From positions 90,307 through 154,306 of the forward strand of contig NZ_NEUE01000212.1 of the NCBI RefSeq assembly GCF_002910905.1: a DNA stretch of 64,000 nt, read 5' to 3'. The first letter of the stretch is position 1, and each line of letters starts with the position of its first letter. This document shows positions 16,647 to 25,876 of the stretch, piece by piece. The notes under the pieces are model-generated. The model made no database searches. It worked only from the letters and a program-made list of their open reading frames with translations, and had not been told where the DNA came from. Origin of the DNA: Streptomyces sp. SM11. Its GTDB lineage: Bacteria > Actinomycetota > Actinomycetes > Streptomycetales > Streptomycetaceae. Both the position numbers and the translations under genes were made by a program.

Positions 16647-17876
16647 TTACTGACGGGGAACAGGGCTTTCCGTAGCTGCCCGGAGCGCGGCTACGGAGGC
16701 AAGCACGGAGACAACTGCCAGTGCTCCGAACAGTTGCGGGTAGCCGCCCAGCGGTATCGCCAGTGCGGCACCGGCGAAGGGGGCGAGGGCGGAGGCAGTG
16801 GTGGTCGGCGCCGCGAGGAGCCCCGACAGACGGCCGTAGTTGGTTGTGCCCCATCGGTCGGTGATCGCGGTGGCCTGGAGCAGGGTGAGGTTGCCGCGGA
16901 CCATCCCGGCGACGATCGAGAGAGCGATCAGGAGGGCGTACGGGCCGGGGGAGATCGCGAGTGCTGCGGTGGTGAGGCCGCCGAGTGCGATCAGTGTGGT
17001 CGTGCGCGCGGTGACTTCGGTGCGGCGGGCGATGGCCGCGTACAGGGTGCGTCCCAGGGTCTGCCCGGCGCCGCCCAGACCGAGTGCCCATGCTGCCTCG
17101 CTGGTGGAGTAGCCGCGTTCCAGCAGGAGAGGGACAAGGGCGACGACTGCGGCGGAGACGGTGAACGCGGAGAGCGTGAGTGCCACCGCGAGCATGCGGA
17201 AGGGACGGCTGCGAGCCGCCGTCTTCGCGGACTGGTCGGCGTGGGCCGTCGAGAGCGATGGTGCTGGGGGCCAGGGGGCTCTGAGTGCCAGCGCGTGGGC
17301 GGGAATAGTGACGGCGGCGAGGACGGCGGCGAGCACCGTGTAGGTCATGCGCCATGACAGATGGTCGGCCAGCGCTGCGGTGAGAGGTGCGAAGAAGGTC
17401 GACGCCAGTCCGCCCGCGAGCGTCACGATGGTCAGCGCGCGCACGTGGTCGGGGGCCCACCAGCGGGTGATGGCGGCGAACGCGGGCTGGTAGAAGGTGG
17501 CCGCCACGGCGAAGCCCGCCAGCACCCAACCGGTGAAGAACAGCGGCAGGTTCGGGGCGGCGGCGACGGTGAGGATGCTCAGCACGCCGAGGACGGAGCC
17601 GGCCGTCATGACGGTGCGGGGGCCGCGGTGGTCGATGATCCGGCCCACGCGGATTCCGGCGAACGCGGAGACGAGAAGAGCAAGGGAGAACGCGGCCGTG
17701 GTCGCCCCGGTCGACCAGCCGGTGTCCTCGGTGATCTGCGGGTTGAGGACGGGAAAGGCGTAGAAGACGATGCCCCAGCTGGTGATCTGTGTGGCGCACA
17801 GGGCTGGGAGTACGGCGCGGGGCCGCGACCGGTCCCCTGTTCCGGTCGCGGCCCTGCGGGCGTCGGTCTCGGTCAC
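16647..17876 (-). CDS. MFS transporter of the arsenic island
   Basis: The 409-residue protein has twelve membrane segments, an MFS motif A-like loop (GRIIDHRGPRTVM) between helices 2 and 3, and a second-half start near RMLAVALTLSAFTV. The first helix region reads ATQITSWGIVFYAFPVLNPQ. Its GTG start overlaps the stop of the Cys-tailed flavoprotein gene in GTGA, so the two are translated together. The pairing suggests it exports the flavoprotein's product or an arsenic species. It is not clearly ArsJ, since no GAPDH gene is present. The substrate is inferred only from context. Confidence 0.85.
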   Translation of the reverse strand: MTETDARRAATGTGDRSRPRAVLPALCATQITSWGIVFYAFPVLNPQITEDTGWSTGATTAAFSLALLVSAFAGIRVGRIIDHRGPRTVMTAGSVLGVLSILTVAAAPNLPLFFTGWVLAGFAVAATFYQPAFAAITRWWAPDHVRALTIVTLAGGLASTFFAPLTAALADHLSWRMTYTVLAAVLAAVTIPAHALALRAPWPPAPSLSTAHADQSAKTAARSRPFRMLAVALTLSAFTVSAAVVALVPLLLERGYSTSEAAWALGLGGAGQTLGRTLYAAIARRTEVTARTTTLIALGGLTTAALAISPGPYALLIALSIVAGMVRGNLTLLQATAITDRWGTTNYGRLSGLLAAPTTTASALAPFAGAALAIPLGGYPQLFGALAVVSVLASVAALRAATESPVPRQ

Positions 17877-19270
17877 GCGCAGCAGCCACCGGCCGGCGTG
17901 GGCTCCTCGGCGGCCGCGGTGCCGGCGGGCGCGGCAGCACCGATCTGGACCACGGAAGGCTCAGGGGCGCAGCAGCCTCCGCCGTCCGTCTCTGCCGCGG
18001 CAGGGGTGTCGAAGAGTCCGGCGCCGCCGCAGACTCCGGTCTCGGGGAGGGTGAGTTCGACGCGGTCGGCGGACTCAATGTCACCCGCGAGAGCGGCGGT
18101 CACGGAGCGGACCTGCTCGTATCCGGTCATGGCGAGGAAGGTGGGGGCGCGGCCGTAGGACTTCATGCCGACGAGGTAGACGCCCTGCTCGGGGTGGGAC
18201 AGCTCGCGATGTCCGTGCGGGTAGACGGTGCCGCATGAGTGCTGGTTCGGGTCGATGAGCGGGGCCAGTTCGGTGGGTGCCTGGAGGCGCTCGTCCAGGC
18301 CGAGGCGGAGCTCGGACAGGAAGGACAGGTCGGGGCGCAGGCCGGTCAGGACGATCACTTCGTCCACCGGGTCGAGGCGGCGCCCGTCCTCAGCCACCAG
18401 GGTCAGGCGCTCGTCGTCACCGCGTTCGATGACTTCCGTACGGAAGCCGGTGACGGCGTCGGCGTGCCCGGCGTCGACGGCGGCCTTCGCCGCCAGGCCC
18501 AGGGCGCCGCGGGCGGGGAGCTGGTCGGCGGTGCCGCCGCCGAAGGTGGAGCCGCTGATTCCACGGCGCAGGATCCAGACGGAGTGGGTGCCGGGCTCGT
18601 CCTTGGCGACGTTGGCGAGCGAGGCGAGCGCGGTGAATGCGGAGGCGCCGGAGCCGATGACGGCGGTGCGCTTGCCGGCGTACCGGGCGCGCATGGCGGG
18701 GTCCTTGAGGTCGGGGATGCGGTAGGAGATGCGGACCGAGGCGGCGTGCTCACCGAGGGCGGGAAGTCCGTCGGCGCCGATGGGGCTGGGCGTGGACCAG
18801 GTGCCGGAGGCGTCGATCACTGCCCGAGCGAGGATGCGCGCCTCTGTGCCGTCCGCGCTCCTGGTGCGGACGGTGAAGGGCTGCTGCTCACGGTCCGCGT
18901 CGACGATGCGGTCGCGGCCGAGGCGGGAGACACCGGTGACGGTCGTGCCGTAGCGGACCCTGTCACCGAGGACGTCGGCGAGCGGCTGGAGGTACTTCTC
19001 CGCCCAGTCCGCGCCGGAGGGGTAGGTGCCGCCGTCGGGCGTGGTCCAGCCGGTCGGGGACAGGAGCTTCTCGGCGGCCGGGTCCACGAGCTCGGACCAC
19101 GTCGAGAACAGTCGTACGTGCCCCCACTCGCGTACCGCGGTGCCCGCTGCGGGACCGGCCTCCAGGACCAGGGTTTCCATGCCGCGTTCGGTGAGGTGGG
19201 CGGCGGCAGCCAGGCCGGCGGGGCCTGCTCCGATCACCACGGCGGGCAGGGCGGTGGCGGGCGCGTTCAC
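17873..19270 (-). CDS. FAD-dependent oxidoreductase with Cys-rich C-terminal tail
   Basis: The roughly 465-residue protein has an N-terminal FAD dinucleotide fold (VVIGAGPAGLAAAAHL) and a central NAD(P)H fold (TAVIGSGASAFTAL). The body resembles ArsO-type flavin monooxygenases. The last 60 residues carry paired cysteines in GGGCCAPEP and at the very end in GGCCA, plus GVCGGAG. Vicinal Cys pairs bind As(III) well, so arsenic binding or delivery is plausible. I chose the GTG start preceded by GGGGAG. The intergenic region shared with the divergent ArsO gene holds an operator-like site matching the arsR promoter. Confidence 0.83.
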   Translation of the reverse strand: MNAPATALPAVVIGAGPAGLAAAAHLTERGMETLVLEAGPAAGTAVREWGHVRLFSTWSELVDPAAEKLLSPTGWTTPDGGTYPSGADWAEKYLQPLADVLGDRVRYGTTVTGVSRLGRDRIVDADREQQPFTVRTRSADGTEARILARAVIDASGTWSTPSPIGADGLPALGEHAASVRISYRIPDLKDPAMRARYAGKRTAVIGSGASAFTALASLANVAKDEPGTHSVWILRRGISGSTFGGGTADQLPARGALGLAAKAAVDAGHADAVTGFRTEVIERGDDERLTLVAEDGRRLDPVDEVIVLTGLRPDLSFLSELRLGLDERLQAPTELAPLIDPNQHSCGTVYPHGHRELSHPEQGVYLVGMKSYGRAPTFLAMTGYEQVRSVTAALAGDIESADRVELTLPETGVCGGAGLFDTPAAAETDGGGCCAPEPSVVQIGAAAPAGTAAAEEPTPAGGCCA

Positions 19271-19341
19271 GGTGACTCCCCAGGTTGTTTCGACGGCTGT
19301 CGATGGCTTGCGCAGCCAGGATGACACCTGTATTGATAGTC

Positions 19342-19364
19342 GTCAACTTAGGCATTCGTCGAAA
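19342..19364. promoter_or_regulatory. ArsR operator-like site between divergent flavoprotein genes
   Basis: GTCAAC-TTAGG-CATTC-GTCGAAA here matches GTCAAC-ATAGG-TGTAT-GTCGAAA at the start of arsR (20579-20601), with identical spacing and ends. It lies in the 116-bp gap between the two divergent starts and could control both. Confidence 0.65.
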
Positions 19365-19386
19365 CTGAAGTGGGTGTGAGAGGGCG

Positions 19387-20460
19387 ATGGAGCAGCTCGA
19401 TGTTGTGGTGATCGGTGGTGGCCAGTCCGGCCTTGCCGCCGCCGAAGCTCTGGTGCGGGAGAGCCTTCGGCCCGTGGTCCTGGAAGCTTCCGATCATGCG
19501 GAGGGCTCGTGGCCGCGGTACTACGACAGCCTCACGCTGTTTTCCCCTGCCCGGTTCAGCGCCCTGCCCGGTCTAGCGTTGGGCGGGGACGGGGACCGCT
19601 ACCCCCATCGGGACGAGGTGGTTGATTACCTCCGCCGTTACGCGGACCGCCTGGGGGCCGAGGTCCGCACGCGCACCCGCGTCGTCAGCGTCGAGGGAGA
19701 CGGAGGCGGGTTCAGGGTGACCACCGCTGACGGTCGGTGTATAGGTGCGGCCGGAATCGTCGCAGCGACGGGGGCCTTCGGGAATCCATTCCTGCCGGTC
19801 CTGCCCGGCCAGGACGGCTTTGCCGGTGAGGTGGTGCATGCCGCCGATTACCGCAGCCCCGAGCCGTACACGGACAAGCGGGTCGTTGTCGTGGGCGGCG
19901 GCAACACAGCTGTCCAGATCGGCTACGAACTCGCGAAAGTCGCCCAAGTGACGCTCGCCAGTCGCAACCCCGTGCAGTTCCTCGCGCAGATACGCGAGGG
20001 CCGGGACGTGCACCACTGGTTGACGTCCACCGGGTTCGACCAGCTGCCGCCGGCCTGGCTGATCCACTACGTCGGCGGCGCCCTCGTCCTGGACGGCGGT
20101 CGCTACCGGAAGGCGCTGGAGGGCGGGCATCTGGCCCGGCGCGCGATGTTGACAGCGCTTGAGGGTGAAGCGGTTGTGTGGGCCGACGGCACCCGCGAGA
20201 AGGTCGACACCGTGCTGCTGGCCACCGGATACCGGCCCAGCCTGAACTATCTCAGGGCCCTCGGCGCCCTGGACGCCGACGGCATGCCGCTGCACAGCGG
20301 TGGACTGTCCTTGACCCATCCCGGCCTGGTCTACCTGGGCCTGGAACTCCAGCGGTCCTTCGCCTCCAACACCCTGCGTGGCGTGGGTCGCGACGCCGAA
20401 TACGTCATTCCGCCCTTGGCTGCCCATATCCGCAAGGCGCCGGTCGTCGCCGGTCTCTGA
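19387..20460 (+). CDS. arsO: ArsO-like flavin-dependent monooxygenase 1
   Basis: The 357-residue protein has the FAD-binding motif VVVIGGGQSGLAAAEAL at the N-terminus and a second nucleotide fold, RVVVVGGGNTAVQIGYEL, near residue 165. Between them lies a conserved SPARFSALPG segment, and ATGYRPSLNYL near the end is the ATG motif of the flavin monooxygenase family. ArsO genes occur in Streptomyces arsenic clusters; the reaction is not settled, and oxidation of an arsenic or thiol species is proposed. A second ArsO-like gene lies at 21775. AGAGGG precedes the ATG closely. It is divergent from the Cys-tailed flavoprotein. Confidence 0.87.
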   Translation: MEQLDVVVIGGGQSGLAAAEALVRESLRPVVLEASDHAEGSWPRYYDSLTLFSPARFSALPGLALGGDGDRYPHRDEVVDYLRRYADRLGAEVRTRTRVVSVEGDGGGFRVTTADGRCIGAAGIVAATGAFGNPFLPVLPGQDGFAGEVVHAADYRSPEPYTDKRVVVVGGGNTAVQIGYELAKVAQVTLASRNPVQFLAQIREGRDVHHWLTSTGFDQLPPAWLIHYVGGALVLDGGRYRKALEGGHLARRAMLTALEGEAVVWADGTREKVDTVLLATGYRPSLNYLRALGALDADGMPLHSGGLSLTHPGLVYLGLELQRSFASNTLRGVGRDAEYVIPPLAAHIRKAPVVAGL

Positions 20461-20578
20461 GCGATCGGTGCGCCGGGATGCGGGCGGGGTGGGCGGCGAG
20501 GCGGCTCCTGCTCCGCCCGCCTTCGGGCCATCTGTAGGGGCGTGGACTGTTAGCCTTTCGCCCGTTGATTCGATGTGT

Positions 20579-20601
20579 GTCAACATAGGTGTATGTCGAA
20601 A
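20579..20601. promoter_or_regulatory. ArsR operator-like site overlapping the arsR start
   Basis: The sequence matches the site at 19342-19364. It is flanked by TTCGA on the left, which makes an imperfect inverted repeat with TCGAA on the right. It covers the ATG at 20593, so bound repressor would block its own gene. Confidence 0.65.
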
Positions 20602-20949
20602 AGCAGGTCGTTGCCCGTGCTGGAGCCGGACGTCGTGCCGTGCTGCCCGCCGCTGACCGAACGGCCGTTGAGTGCGGAGGAAGCCGAGCGGACGGCGAAG
20701 ATGTTCAAGGCGCTCGGTGACCCTGTCCGCCTGCGTCTTTTCTCGGCTGTCGCCTCGCACGAGGGCGGAGAGGCGTGCGTCTGCGACATCTCTGACGTGG
20801 GCGTATCTCAGCCGACTGTCTCCCATCATCTGAAGAAACTGCGGGAGGCGGGCCTGCTCACCTCCGAGCGGCGCGGGACGTGGGTCTACTACCGCGTGGA
20901 GCCCTCCGTGCTTGCGGCCATGGGCCAGCTGCTGTCTGCTGCGGCCTGA
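20593..20949 (+). CDS. arsR: ArsR-family As(III)-responsive repressor 1
   Basis: The 118-residue winged helix has FKALGDPVRLRLFSAV as its first helices. EACVCDISDVGVSQPTVSHH is the recognition helix region, with the CVC metal-binding pair. ERRGTWVYYRVEP is the wing. The Cys pair at the start of the recognition helix is the classic As(III) site that releases the repressor from DNA. An extra CC at residues 23-24 may add ligands. The ATG at 20593 lies inside the operator-like sequence, so the transcript may be leaderless; an upstream in-frame ATG at 20575 is an alternative. Confidence 0.9.
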   Translation: MSKSRSLPVLEPDVVPCCPPLTERPLSAEEAERTAKMFKALGDPVRLRLFSAVASHEGGEACVCDISDVGVSQPTVSHHLKKLREAGLLTSERRGTWVYYRVEPSVLAAMGQLLSAAA

Positions 20950-21021
20950 CACCCCCGCAGTCGTCACTGTTGCTGGGAAAAGCACCTGGGCGATGTCAGT
21001 GGCTGCGGGGATGATGCTCTG

Positions 21022-21756
21022 ATGAGCATCGATATCGCATGGGCTCGCGCCGAGCTGTCCAGCTTTCTGGAGCTGACCGAGCTGCGCTCACCCCCTGGCC
21101 TTCTTTCGGCCAGCAGCCGCATGTCCAACCGCGGCGGGGAGCGCGAGATCGTGGCCAGCGCCCAGGTTGTGGAGCAGATCCTGGACCGGGTCCTTCCTCG
21201 ATGGCGCACGGAGGTCTCCGACGACCGCAACAAGTCCGTCAACCGCTGGTGCCAGCACCGCGAAGCGGTCCAGCGTGCCGACGCCGTCCTGCTGCGGGAC
21301 GCGGAGGTGCGCGAGCGGCTCGGGGACGACGCGCCCCAGCTCAGCGCGGCGGCCATGCACTAGTGGGTGTGGGACGGGGCCAAGTCCCTGTGGCGCAGCG
21401 GGCACTTCCGTGAGGCGGTCACCGCCGCAGCCCGGAAGGTCAACGCGGAGACCCAGAACAAGGTCGCCCGACGCGACGTGAGCGAGACCGCTCTGTTCCA
21501 GAGCGTGTTCTCCAAGGACGCCGCGAAGCCCGGTCAGCCTCGCCTTCGTCTGATGGCGGACGACAACAGCGACACCTTCCGCAGTGTGCACCGGGGCGCG
21601 ATGTCCTTCGCCGAGGGCTGTTTCGCGGGCATCCGGAACCCCAACAGCCACGAGGACGGGCTGCCGGAGCTGCCGGAGCACGAAGCCCTGGAACAACTCG
21701 CGGCCTTCAGAGTCTTGGCGCGCTGGGTGGAGAGCGCGGCCCTCGACGCACCTTGA
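21022..21756 (+). pseudogene. TIGR02391-family protein split by an in-frame amber codon
   Basis: Codons 1-113 (MSIDIAWARAELSSFLELTE onward) end at TAG at 21361. The same frame continues at once with WVWDGAKSLWRSGHFREAVT, then NAETQNKVARRDVSETALFQ and CFAGIRNPNSHE. Together they make one TIGR02391 protein of the usual length (about 244 residues). This family accompanies defence and mobile elements in many bacteria. The rest of the frame is undamaged, so the stop is either very recent, a sequencing error, or read through. It has no evident link to the arsenic genes around it. Confidence 0.8.
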
Positions 21757-21774
21757 GCCCGGCTGGGGGGGGCG

Positions 21775-22836
21775 TCAGCGCAGCAGAGCGGCGATCTCGC
21801 GGACGGCGTCCCGGGCGGGGCGGCCGACGCCGATCAGCGTGGCTGAGGCGGGTCCCGTCCAGTCGCCGTAGCCGAGGAGGTGCAGGCGGGGTTCCTCGAC
21901 CGCCCGGGTGCCGTGGGTGGGGATGTGGCCGTGCTCGCCGCGCAGGCCCAGCGGGGCGAGATGAGAGAGGGCGGGGCGAAAGCCGGTGCACCAGATGACC
22001 GCCGCGGCTTCCGCTCCGGTTCCGTCCGCCCACTCCGCACCGTTCTCGGTGAGGCGGGCGAACATCGGCCGGGCCTTGAGAAGGCCGGCATCCCGTGCGG
22101 CGCGGACCGGTGCGACGGCGACGATGTCGCCGAGGGAGGCGACGCCTCCCGTGTCGGGGTTCCCTGAGTCCAACGCTCTGCGGCGGGCGGTCGCAGCGCC
22201 GAAGAGGGCCCGGCCGTCGATGTCGTCGGCCAGGAAACGTGCGGGCCGTTGGGTGACCCAGGTCAGGTCGGTATGCGGCGCGAGGTCGGCAGCGATCTGC
22301 GCTCCGGAGTTGCCGCCGCCGACCACGATGACCCGTCGGCCCGAGAACTGGGCAGGGTTGCGGTACTGCACGGTGTGCAGCTGACGGCCGGTGAAGGTCT
22401 CCCGGCCGGGTACGGCAGGGAGAAAGGGCCGCCACCATGTCCCGGTCGCCGAGACGACCGCACGGGCGGACCAGGCACCTGCGTCGGTCTCCACCCGCAG
22501 CCGCTCACCGTCACGACGGACCGCCTCTACCCGGACCGGTCGCTGGACCGGCAGGGCGTAGCGCTCCTCGTACGCGGTCAGGTACCGCACGACGTGGTGC
22601 GCGTCCGGGTACTCCGCCCCGTCCTGGGCGGGCATCAGCCAACCCGGAAGAGACGAGTAGGCGGCCGGTGAGAACAGGTGGAGCGAGTCCCATGCGTGCT
22701 GCCACGCGCCGCCCGGTGCGGGCCGGGCGTCGAGGATGACGAAGCCGAGGTTCTGGCGACGCAAGTAGTAGCCGGTGGCGAGGCCCGCTTGGCCGCCACC
22801 GATCACCACCACATCCACATCCACCACGCGTGTCAC
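21775..22836 (-). CDS. arsO: ArsO-like flavin-dependent monooxygenase 2
   Basis: This 353-residue paralogue of the gene at 19387 has the FAD motif VVVIGGGQAGLATGYYLR, the SPAAYSSLPG segment, the NADPH motif RVIVVGGGNSGAQIAADL and WCTGFRPALSHL near the C-terminus. It starts at GTG with GGAG eight bases upstream. It lies just after acr3 in the same direction (136 bases), so it is probably the last gene of arsR-acr3-arsO. Two ArsO proteins in one island may differ in substrate. Confidence 0.87.
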   Translation of the reverse strand: MTRVVDVDVVVIGGGQAGLATGYYLRRQNLGFVILDARPAPGGAWQHAWDSLHLFSPAAYSSLPGWLMPAQDGAEYPDAHHVVRYLTAYEERYALPVQRPVRVEAVRRDGERLRVETDAGAWSARAVVSATGTWWRPFLPAVPGRETFTGRQLHTVQYRNPAQFSGRRVIVVGGGNSGAQIAADLAPHTDLTWVTQRPARFLADDIDGRALFGAATARRRALDSGNPDTGGVASLGDIVAVAPVRAARDAGLLKARPMFARLTENGAEWADGTGAEAAAVIWCTGFRPALSHLAPLGLRGEHGHIPTHGTRAVEEPRLHLLGYGDWTGPASATLIGVGRPARDAVREIAALLR

Positions 22837-22972
22837 CAGGCCATCTCCGTAGCGGAGTCGGGCGCCTCGGCTCCCGCCCCGACCCTGCGCACCACCGCTT
22901 CCGCCGTCGGGCGGACGGCGAGGCGGGCCGAGGCGCGGAGGGTGGGATGCGGGCGGGAGCCGAGATGGTACA

Positions 22973-24079
22973 TCAGTGCTGCTTGGTGCTGGTGGCGATC
23001 GCGGACGGGGCGAACTTCTTGCGCCAGGCCAGGGCCACGTACACCAGGGCGATCAGGACCGGGACCTCGATGAGCGGGCCGACGACGCCGGAGAGGGCCT
23101 GGCCGGAGGCGACGCCAAAGGTGGCGATGGCCACGGCGATGGCTAGCTCGAAGTTGTTCCCGGCGGCGGTGAACGCCAGCGTTGTGGTGCGGTCGTAGGC
23201 CAGGCCGATGGCCTTGCCGATCAGGAAGCTGCCGAAGAACATGATCGCGAAGTACACGAGGAGCGGCAGCGCGATGCGGACGACGTCCAGCGGCTGCGAA
23301 GTGATCGTCTTCCCCTGGAGGGCGAAGAGGATGATGATCGTGAAGAGCAGGCCGTAGAGGGCCCAGGGGCCGATCTTCGGCAGGAACTTCGCCTCGTAGG
23401 ACTCGCGGCCCATCTTCTTCTCGCCGATGCGGCGGGTGAGGAAGCCAGCGAGCAGGGGCACGCCCAAGAAGATGACGACGTTGAGGGCGATCTTCCACAT
23501 GGAGATGTCGAGCGTCTCTCCTTCGCCGAGACCGAGCCATCCGGGCAGCAGGTCGAGGTAGAGCCACCCGAGCAGGCCGAACGCGATGACCTGGAATACG
23601 GAGTTGAGGGCCACCAGGACGGCTGCGGCTTCGCGGTCGCCGCAGGCAAGGTCGTTCCAGATGATGACCATGGCGATGCAGCGGGCGAGCCCGACGATGA
23701 TCAGGCCGGTGCGGTATTCCGGCAGGTCCGGCAGGAAGATCCAGGCCAGGGCGAACATGACGGCCGGGCCGATGATCCAGTTGATGACCAGCGAGGAGAC
23801 CATCAGCTTGCGGTCCCTGGTGACGACGTCGAGCTTGTCGTAGCGGACCTTGGCCAGGACCGGGTACATCATGATCAGCAGGCCCACGGCGATAGGCAGC
23901 GAGATGCCGCCGACTTCCACCTTCGCCAAAGCGTCGTTCAGGCCCGGGATCAGCCGGCCGAGGCCGAGGCCGAGGGCCATAGCCAGGAGGATCCAGACGG
24001 CGAGGAAGCGGTCCAGGGTGGACAGCTTCTGCACGACCGAGGATTCCTCGGCCATCGCGGGTGCTTGCGTGGGGGTCAC
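22973..24079 (-). CDS. acr3: Acr3-type arsenite efflux permease
   Basis: The 368-residue protein has ten membrane segments. Acr3 hallmarks are visible: GLARCIAMVIIWNDLACGD holds the conserved Cys in helix 4 needed for As(III) transport. ALNSVFQVIAFGLLG and TTLAFTAAGNNFELAIAVAI follow later. It expels arsenite using the membrane potential. The GTG start overlaps the arsR stop (GTGA), so repressor and pump are translated together. Longer upstream frames run through arsR and are not real. Confidence 0.95.
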   Translation of the reverse strand: MTPTQAPAMAEESSVVQKLSTLDRFLAVWILLAMALGLGLGRLIPGLNDALAKVEVGGISLPIAVGLLIMMYPVLAKVRYDKLDVVTRDRKLMVSSLVINWIIGPAVMFALAWIFLPDLPEYRTGLIIVGLARCIAMVIIWNDLACGDREAAAVLVALNSVFQVIAFGLLGWLYLDLLPGWLGLGEGETLDISMWKIALNVVIFLGVPLLAGFLTRRIGEKKMGRESYEAKFLPKIGPWALYGLLFTIIILFALQGKTITSQPLDVVRIALPLLVYFAIMFFGSFLIGKAIGLAYDRTTTLAFTAAGNNFELAIAVAIATFGVASGQALSGVVGPLIEVPVLIALVYVALAWRKKFAPSAIATSTKQH

Positions 24080-24384
24080 GGACAGGCCCTCTTGTTCTCG
24101 GCTGCGGTACGGGCGGACTCGGCCAGGTCGGCGAACTGGCCGGCGAGCTGGGCGATGACGTCCGGGCGGAGCTTGTAGTACGTGAAGCGGCCGCACGGTT
24201 CGGTCTCCACGACCCCGGCCTCGCGCAGGACCTTCAGGTGGTTGGAGAGGTTGGTCTGCTTCGCACCGGTCTCCTCCACCAGGTGGCTGGTGCACAGCGT
24301 CTCGCGGGCGAGCAGGGTCACGATCCGGAGCCGGAGCGGATCGCCCAGCACCCGGATCAGTTCAGTGTCGACTGACGTCATCAT
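24076..24384 (-). CDS. arsR: ArsR-family repressor 2
   Basis: The 102-residue winged helix begins MMTSVDTELIRVLGDPLRLR. The recognition helix is GAKQTNLSNHLKVLREAGV and the wing is ETEPCGRFTYYKLRP. Its cysteines are at LCTSHL, EPCGRF and the C-terminal RACP, unlike the CVC pair of the other two ArsR proteins. It should therefore use a different As(III) site. The ATG lies only 16 bases from the inverted repeat at 24400-24417. It is first in arsR-acr3-arsO. Confidence 0.92.
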   Translation of the reverse strand: MMTSVDTELIRVLGDPLRLRIVTLLARETLCTSHLVEETGAKQTNLSNHLKVLREAGVVETEPCGRFTYYKLRPDVIAQLAGQFADLAESARTAAENKRACP

Positions 24385-24399
24385 GGGCTGATACTCTCA

Positions 24400-24417
24400 C
24401 ATCAGTGGCTGCTGATG
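24400..24417. promoter_or_regulatory. Operator-like inverted repeat between arsR2 and arsC
   Basis: CATCAG and CTGATG are exact inverted arms six bases apart. Further ATG/GATG half-sites occur on both sides (TGATACTCTCACATCAG, GGTGCTGATGTCATG). The site lies between divergent arsR2 and arsC and probably controls both. Confidence 0.65.
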
Positions 24418-24476
24418 CCACCGGGTGCTGATGTCATGTGTGCCTGATTCGACTGTGTGACGAGAGAGACCTCCTG

Positions 24477-24890
24477 ATGTCCGAGAAGCCCTCTGTTCTG
24501 TTCGTCTGTGTCCACAACGCCGGCCGGTCCCAGATGGCCGCCGCCTGGCTCACCCACCTCGCCGGGGACCGCGTCGAGGTCCGCTCCGCCGGGTCCAATC
24601 CGGGTGACGCGGTGAACCCGGCCGCCGTCGAGGCGATGGCCGAGGTCGGCATCGACATCTCCGCCGAGCAGCCGAAGATCCTCACGGTCGACGCGGTCAA
24701 GGAGTCGGACGTCTGCATCACCATGGGCTGCGGCGACACCTGCCCCGTCTTCCCCGGCAAGCGCTACCTCGACTGGAAGCTGGAGGACCCGGCCGGCCAG
24801 GGCGTGGCGGCGGTGCGTCCGATCCGCGACGAGATCAAGGTCATGGTCGAGGGCCTGATCGAGGAGATCGCGCCGGAGACGGCCAAGTGA
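24477..24890 (+). CDS. arsC: Arsenate reductase, thioredoxin-coupled LMW-phosphatase type
   Basis: The 137-residue protein has the phosphatase-like loop [12 protein letters not shown] (C-X5-R), which forms the Cys-arsenate adduct. [14 protein letters not shown] holds the resolving cysteines used by thioredoxin-linked enzymes. It converts As(V) to As(III) for export by Acr3. The stop overlaps the start of the next gene, a thioredoxin reductase, which supports thioredoxin as electron donor. CCTCCTG lies before the chosen ATG; earlier in-frame starts are less likely. Confidence 0.95.
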   Translation: MSEKPSVLFVCVHNAGRSQMAAAWLTHLAGDRVEVRSAGSNPGDAVNPAAVEAMAEVGIDISAEQPKILTVDAVKESDVCITMGCGDTCPVFPGKRYLDWKLEDPAGQGVAAVRPIRDEIKVMVEGLIEEIAPETAK

Positions 24891-25876
24891 GCGCCGGCAC
24901 GGACGTCCGGAACGTCATCGTCATCGGCTCCGGCCCCGCCGGGTACACCGCCGCCCTCTACGCGGCGCGCGCCGACCTCAAGCCGCTGGTCTTCGAAGGC
25001 TCGGTGACCGCGGGCGGCGCGCTCATGAACACCACGGAGGTCGAGAACTTCCCCGGCTTCCCCGAGGGCGTCGTCGGCCCGGACCTCATGGACAACATGC
25101 GGGCCCAGGCGACACGGTTCGGCGCCGAGCTGATCGCGGACGACATCGTCGCCGTCGACCTCACGGGCGACATCAAGACGGTCACCGACAGCAGCGGAGC
25201 GGTCCACCGGGCCCGCGCCGTGATCGTGACCACCGGGTCGCAGCACCGCAAGCTGAACCTTCAGCGCGAGGACGAACTGTCGGGCCGCGGGGTCTCCTAC
25301 TGCGCGACCTGCGACGGGTTCTTCTTCCGCGACCGCGACATCGTGGTCGTCGGCGGCGGCGACACCGCGATGGAGGAGGCCACCTTCCTCACCCGGTTTG
25401 CCCGCTCCGTCACGGTCGTCCACCGCCGGAGCGCGCTGCGGGCCTCCCAGGTCATGCAGAGCCGCGCGTTCGCCGACGACAAGATCTCCTTCGCCTTCGA
25501 CAGTGAGATCGCCGAGATCAAGGAGGAGAACGGCGCACTGTCCGGCCTCGTCCTGCGCGACACGTTCAGCGGACGGACACGCGACCTCGATGCCACCGGC
25601 CTGTTCATCGCGATCGGCCACGACCCCCGCACGGAACTCTTCACCGGTCAGCTGGACCTGGACGACGAGGGATACCTGAAGGTCGAGGCCCCCTCGACCC
25701 GCACGAACATCCCCGGTGTGTTCGGTGCGGGAGACGTGGTCGACCACACCTACCGCCAGGCGATCACCGCCGCGGGCTCCGGCTGCGCAGCAGCCCTGGA
25801 CGCCGAGCGCTACCTCGCGGCCCTCACCGACGCCAAAGCGGTCGCGGAGCCCGAAATGACGCCGGCGGCCGTCTGA
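24887..25876 (+). CDS. arsT: Thioredoxin reductase of the ars operon
   Basis: The 329-residue flavoenzyme has [20 protein letters not shown] as its FAD motif, the redox-active CATC in [11 protein letters not shown], the NADPH motif [14 protein letters not shown] and [15 protein letters not shown] near the C-terminus. It reduces thioredoxin with NADPH. The GTG start lies in the GTGA overlap with arsC. Streptomyces arsenic clusters commonly carry this gene under the name arsT. No thioredoxin gene is adjacent, so it must use the cell's own. Confidence 0.93.
   Translation: MSAGTDVRNVIVIGSGPAGYTAALYAARADLKPLVFEGSVTAGGALMNTTEVENFPGFPEGVVGPDLMDNMRAQATRFGAELIADDIVAVDLTGDIKTVTDSSGAVHRARAVIVTTGSQHRKLNLQREDELSGRGVSYCATCDGFFFRDRDIVVVGGGDTAMEEATFLTRFARSVTVVHRRSALRASQVMQSRAFADDKISFAFDSEIAEIKEENGALSGLVLRDTFSGRTRDLDATGLFIAIGHDPRTELFTGQLDLDDEGYLKVEAPSTRTNIPGVFGAGDVVDHTYRQAITAAGSGCAAALDAERYLAALTDAKAVAEPEMTPAAV

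Noticed and set aside
16647..17876. Naming the MFS gene arsJ
   Set aside because: ArsJ is coupled to a GAPDH gene, which is absent; the partner here is a flavoprotein.
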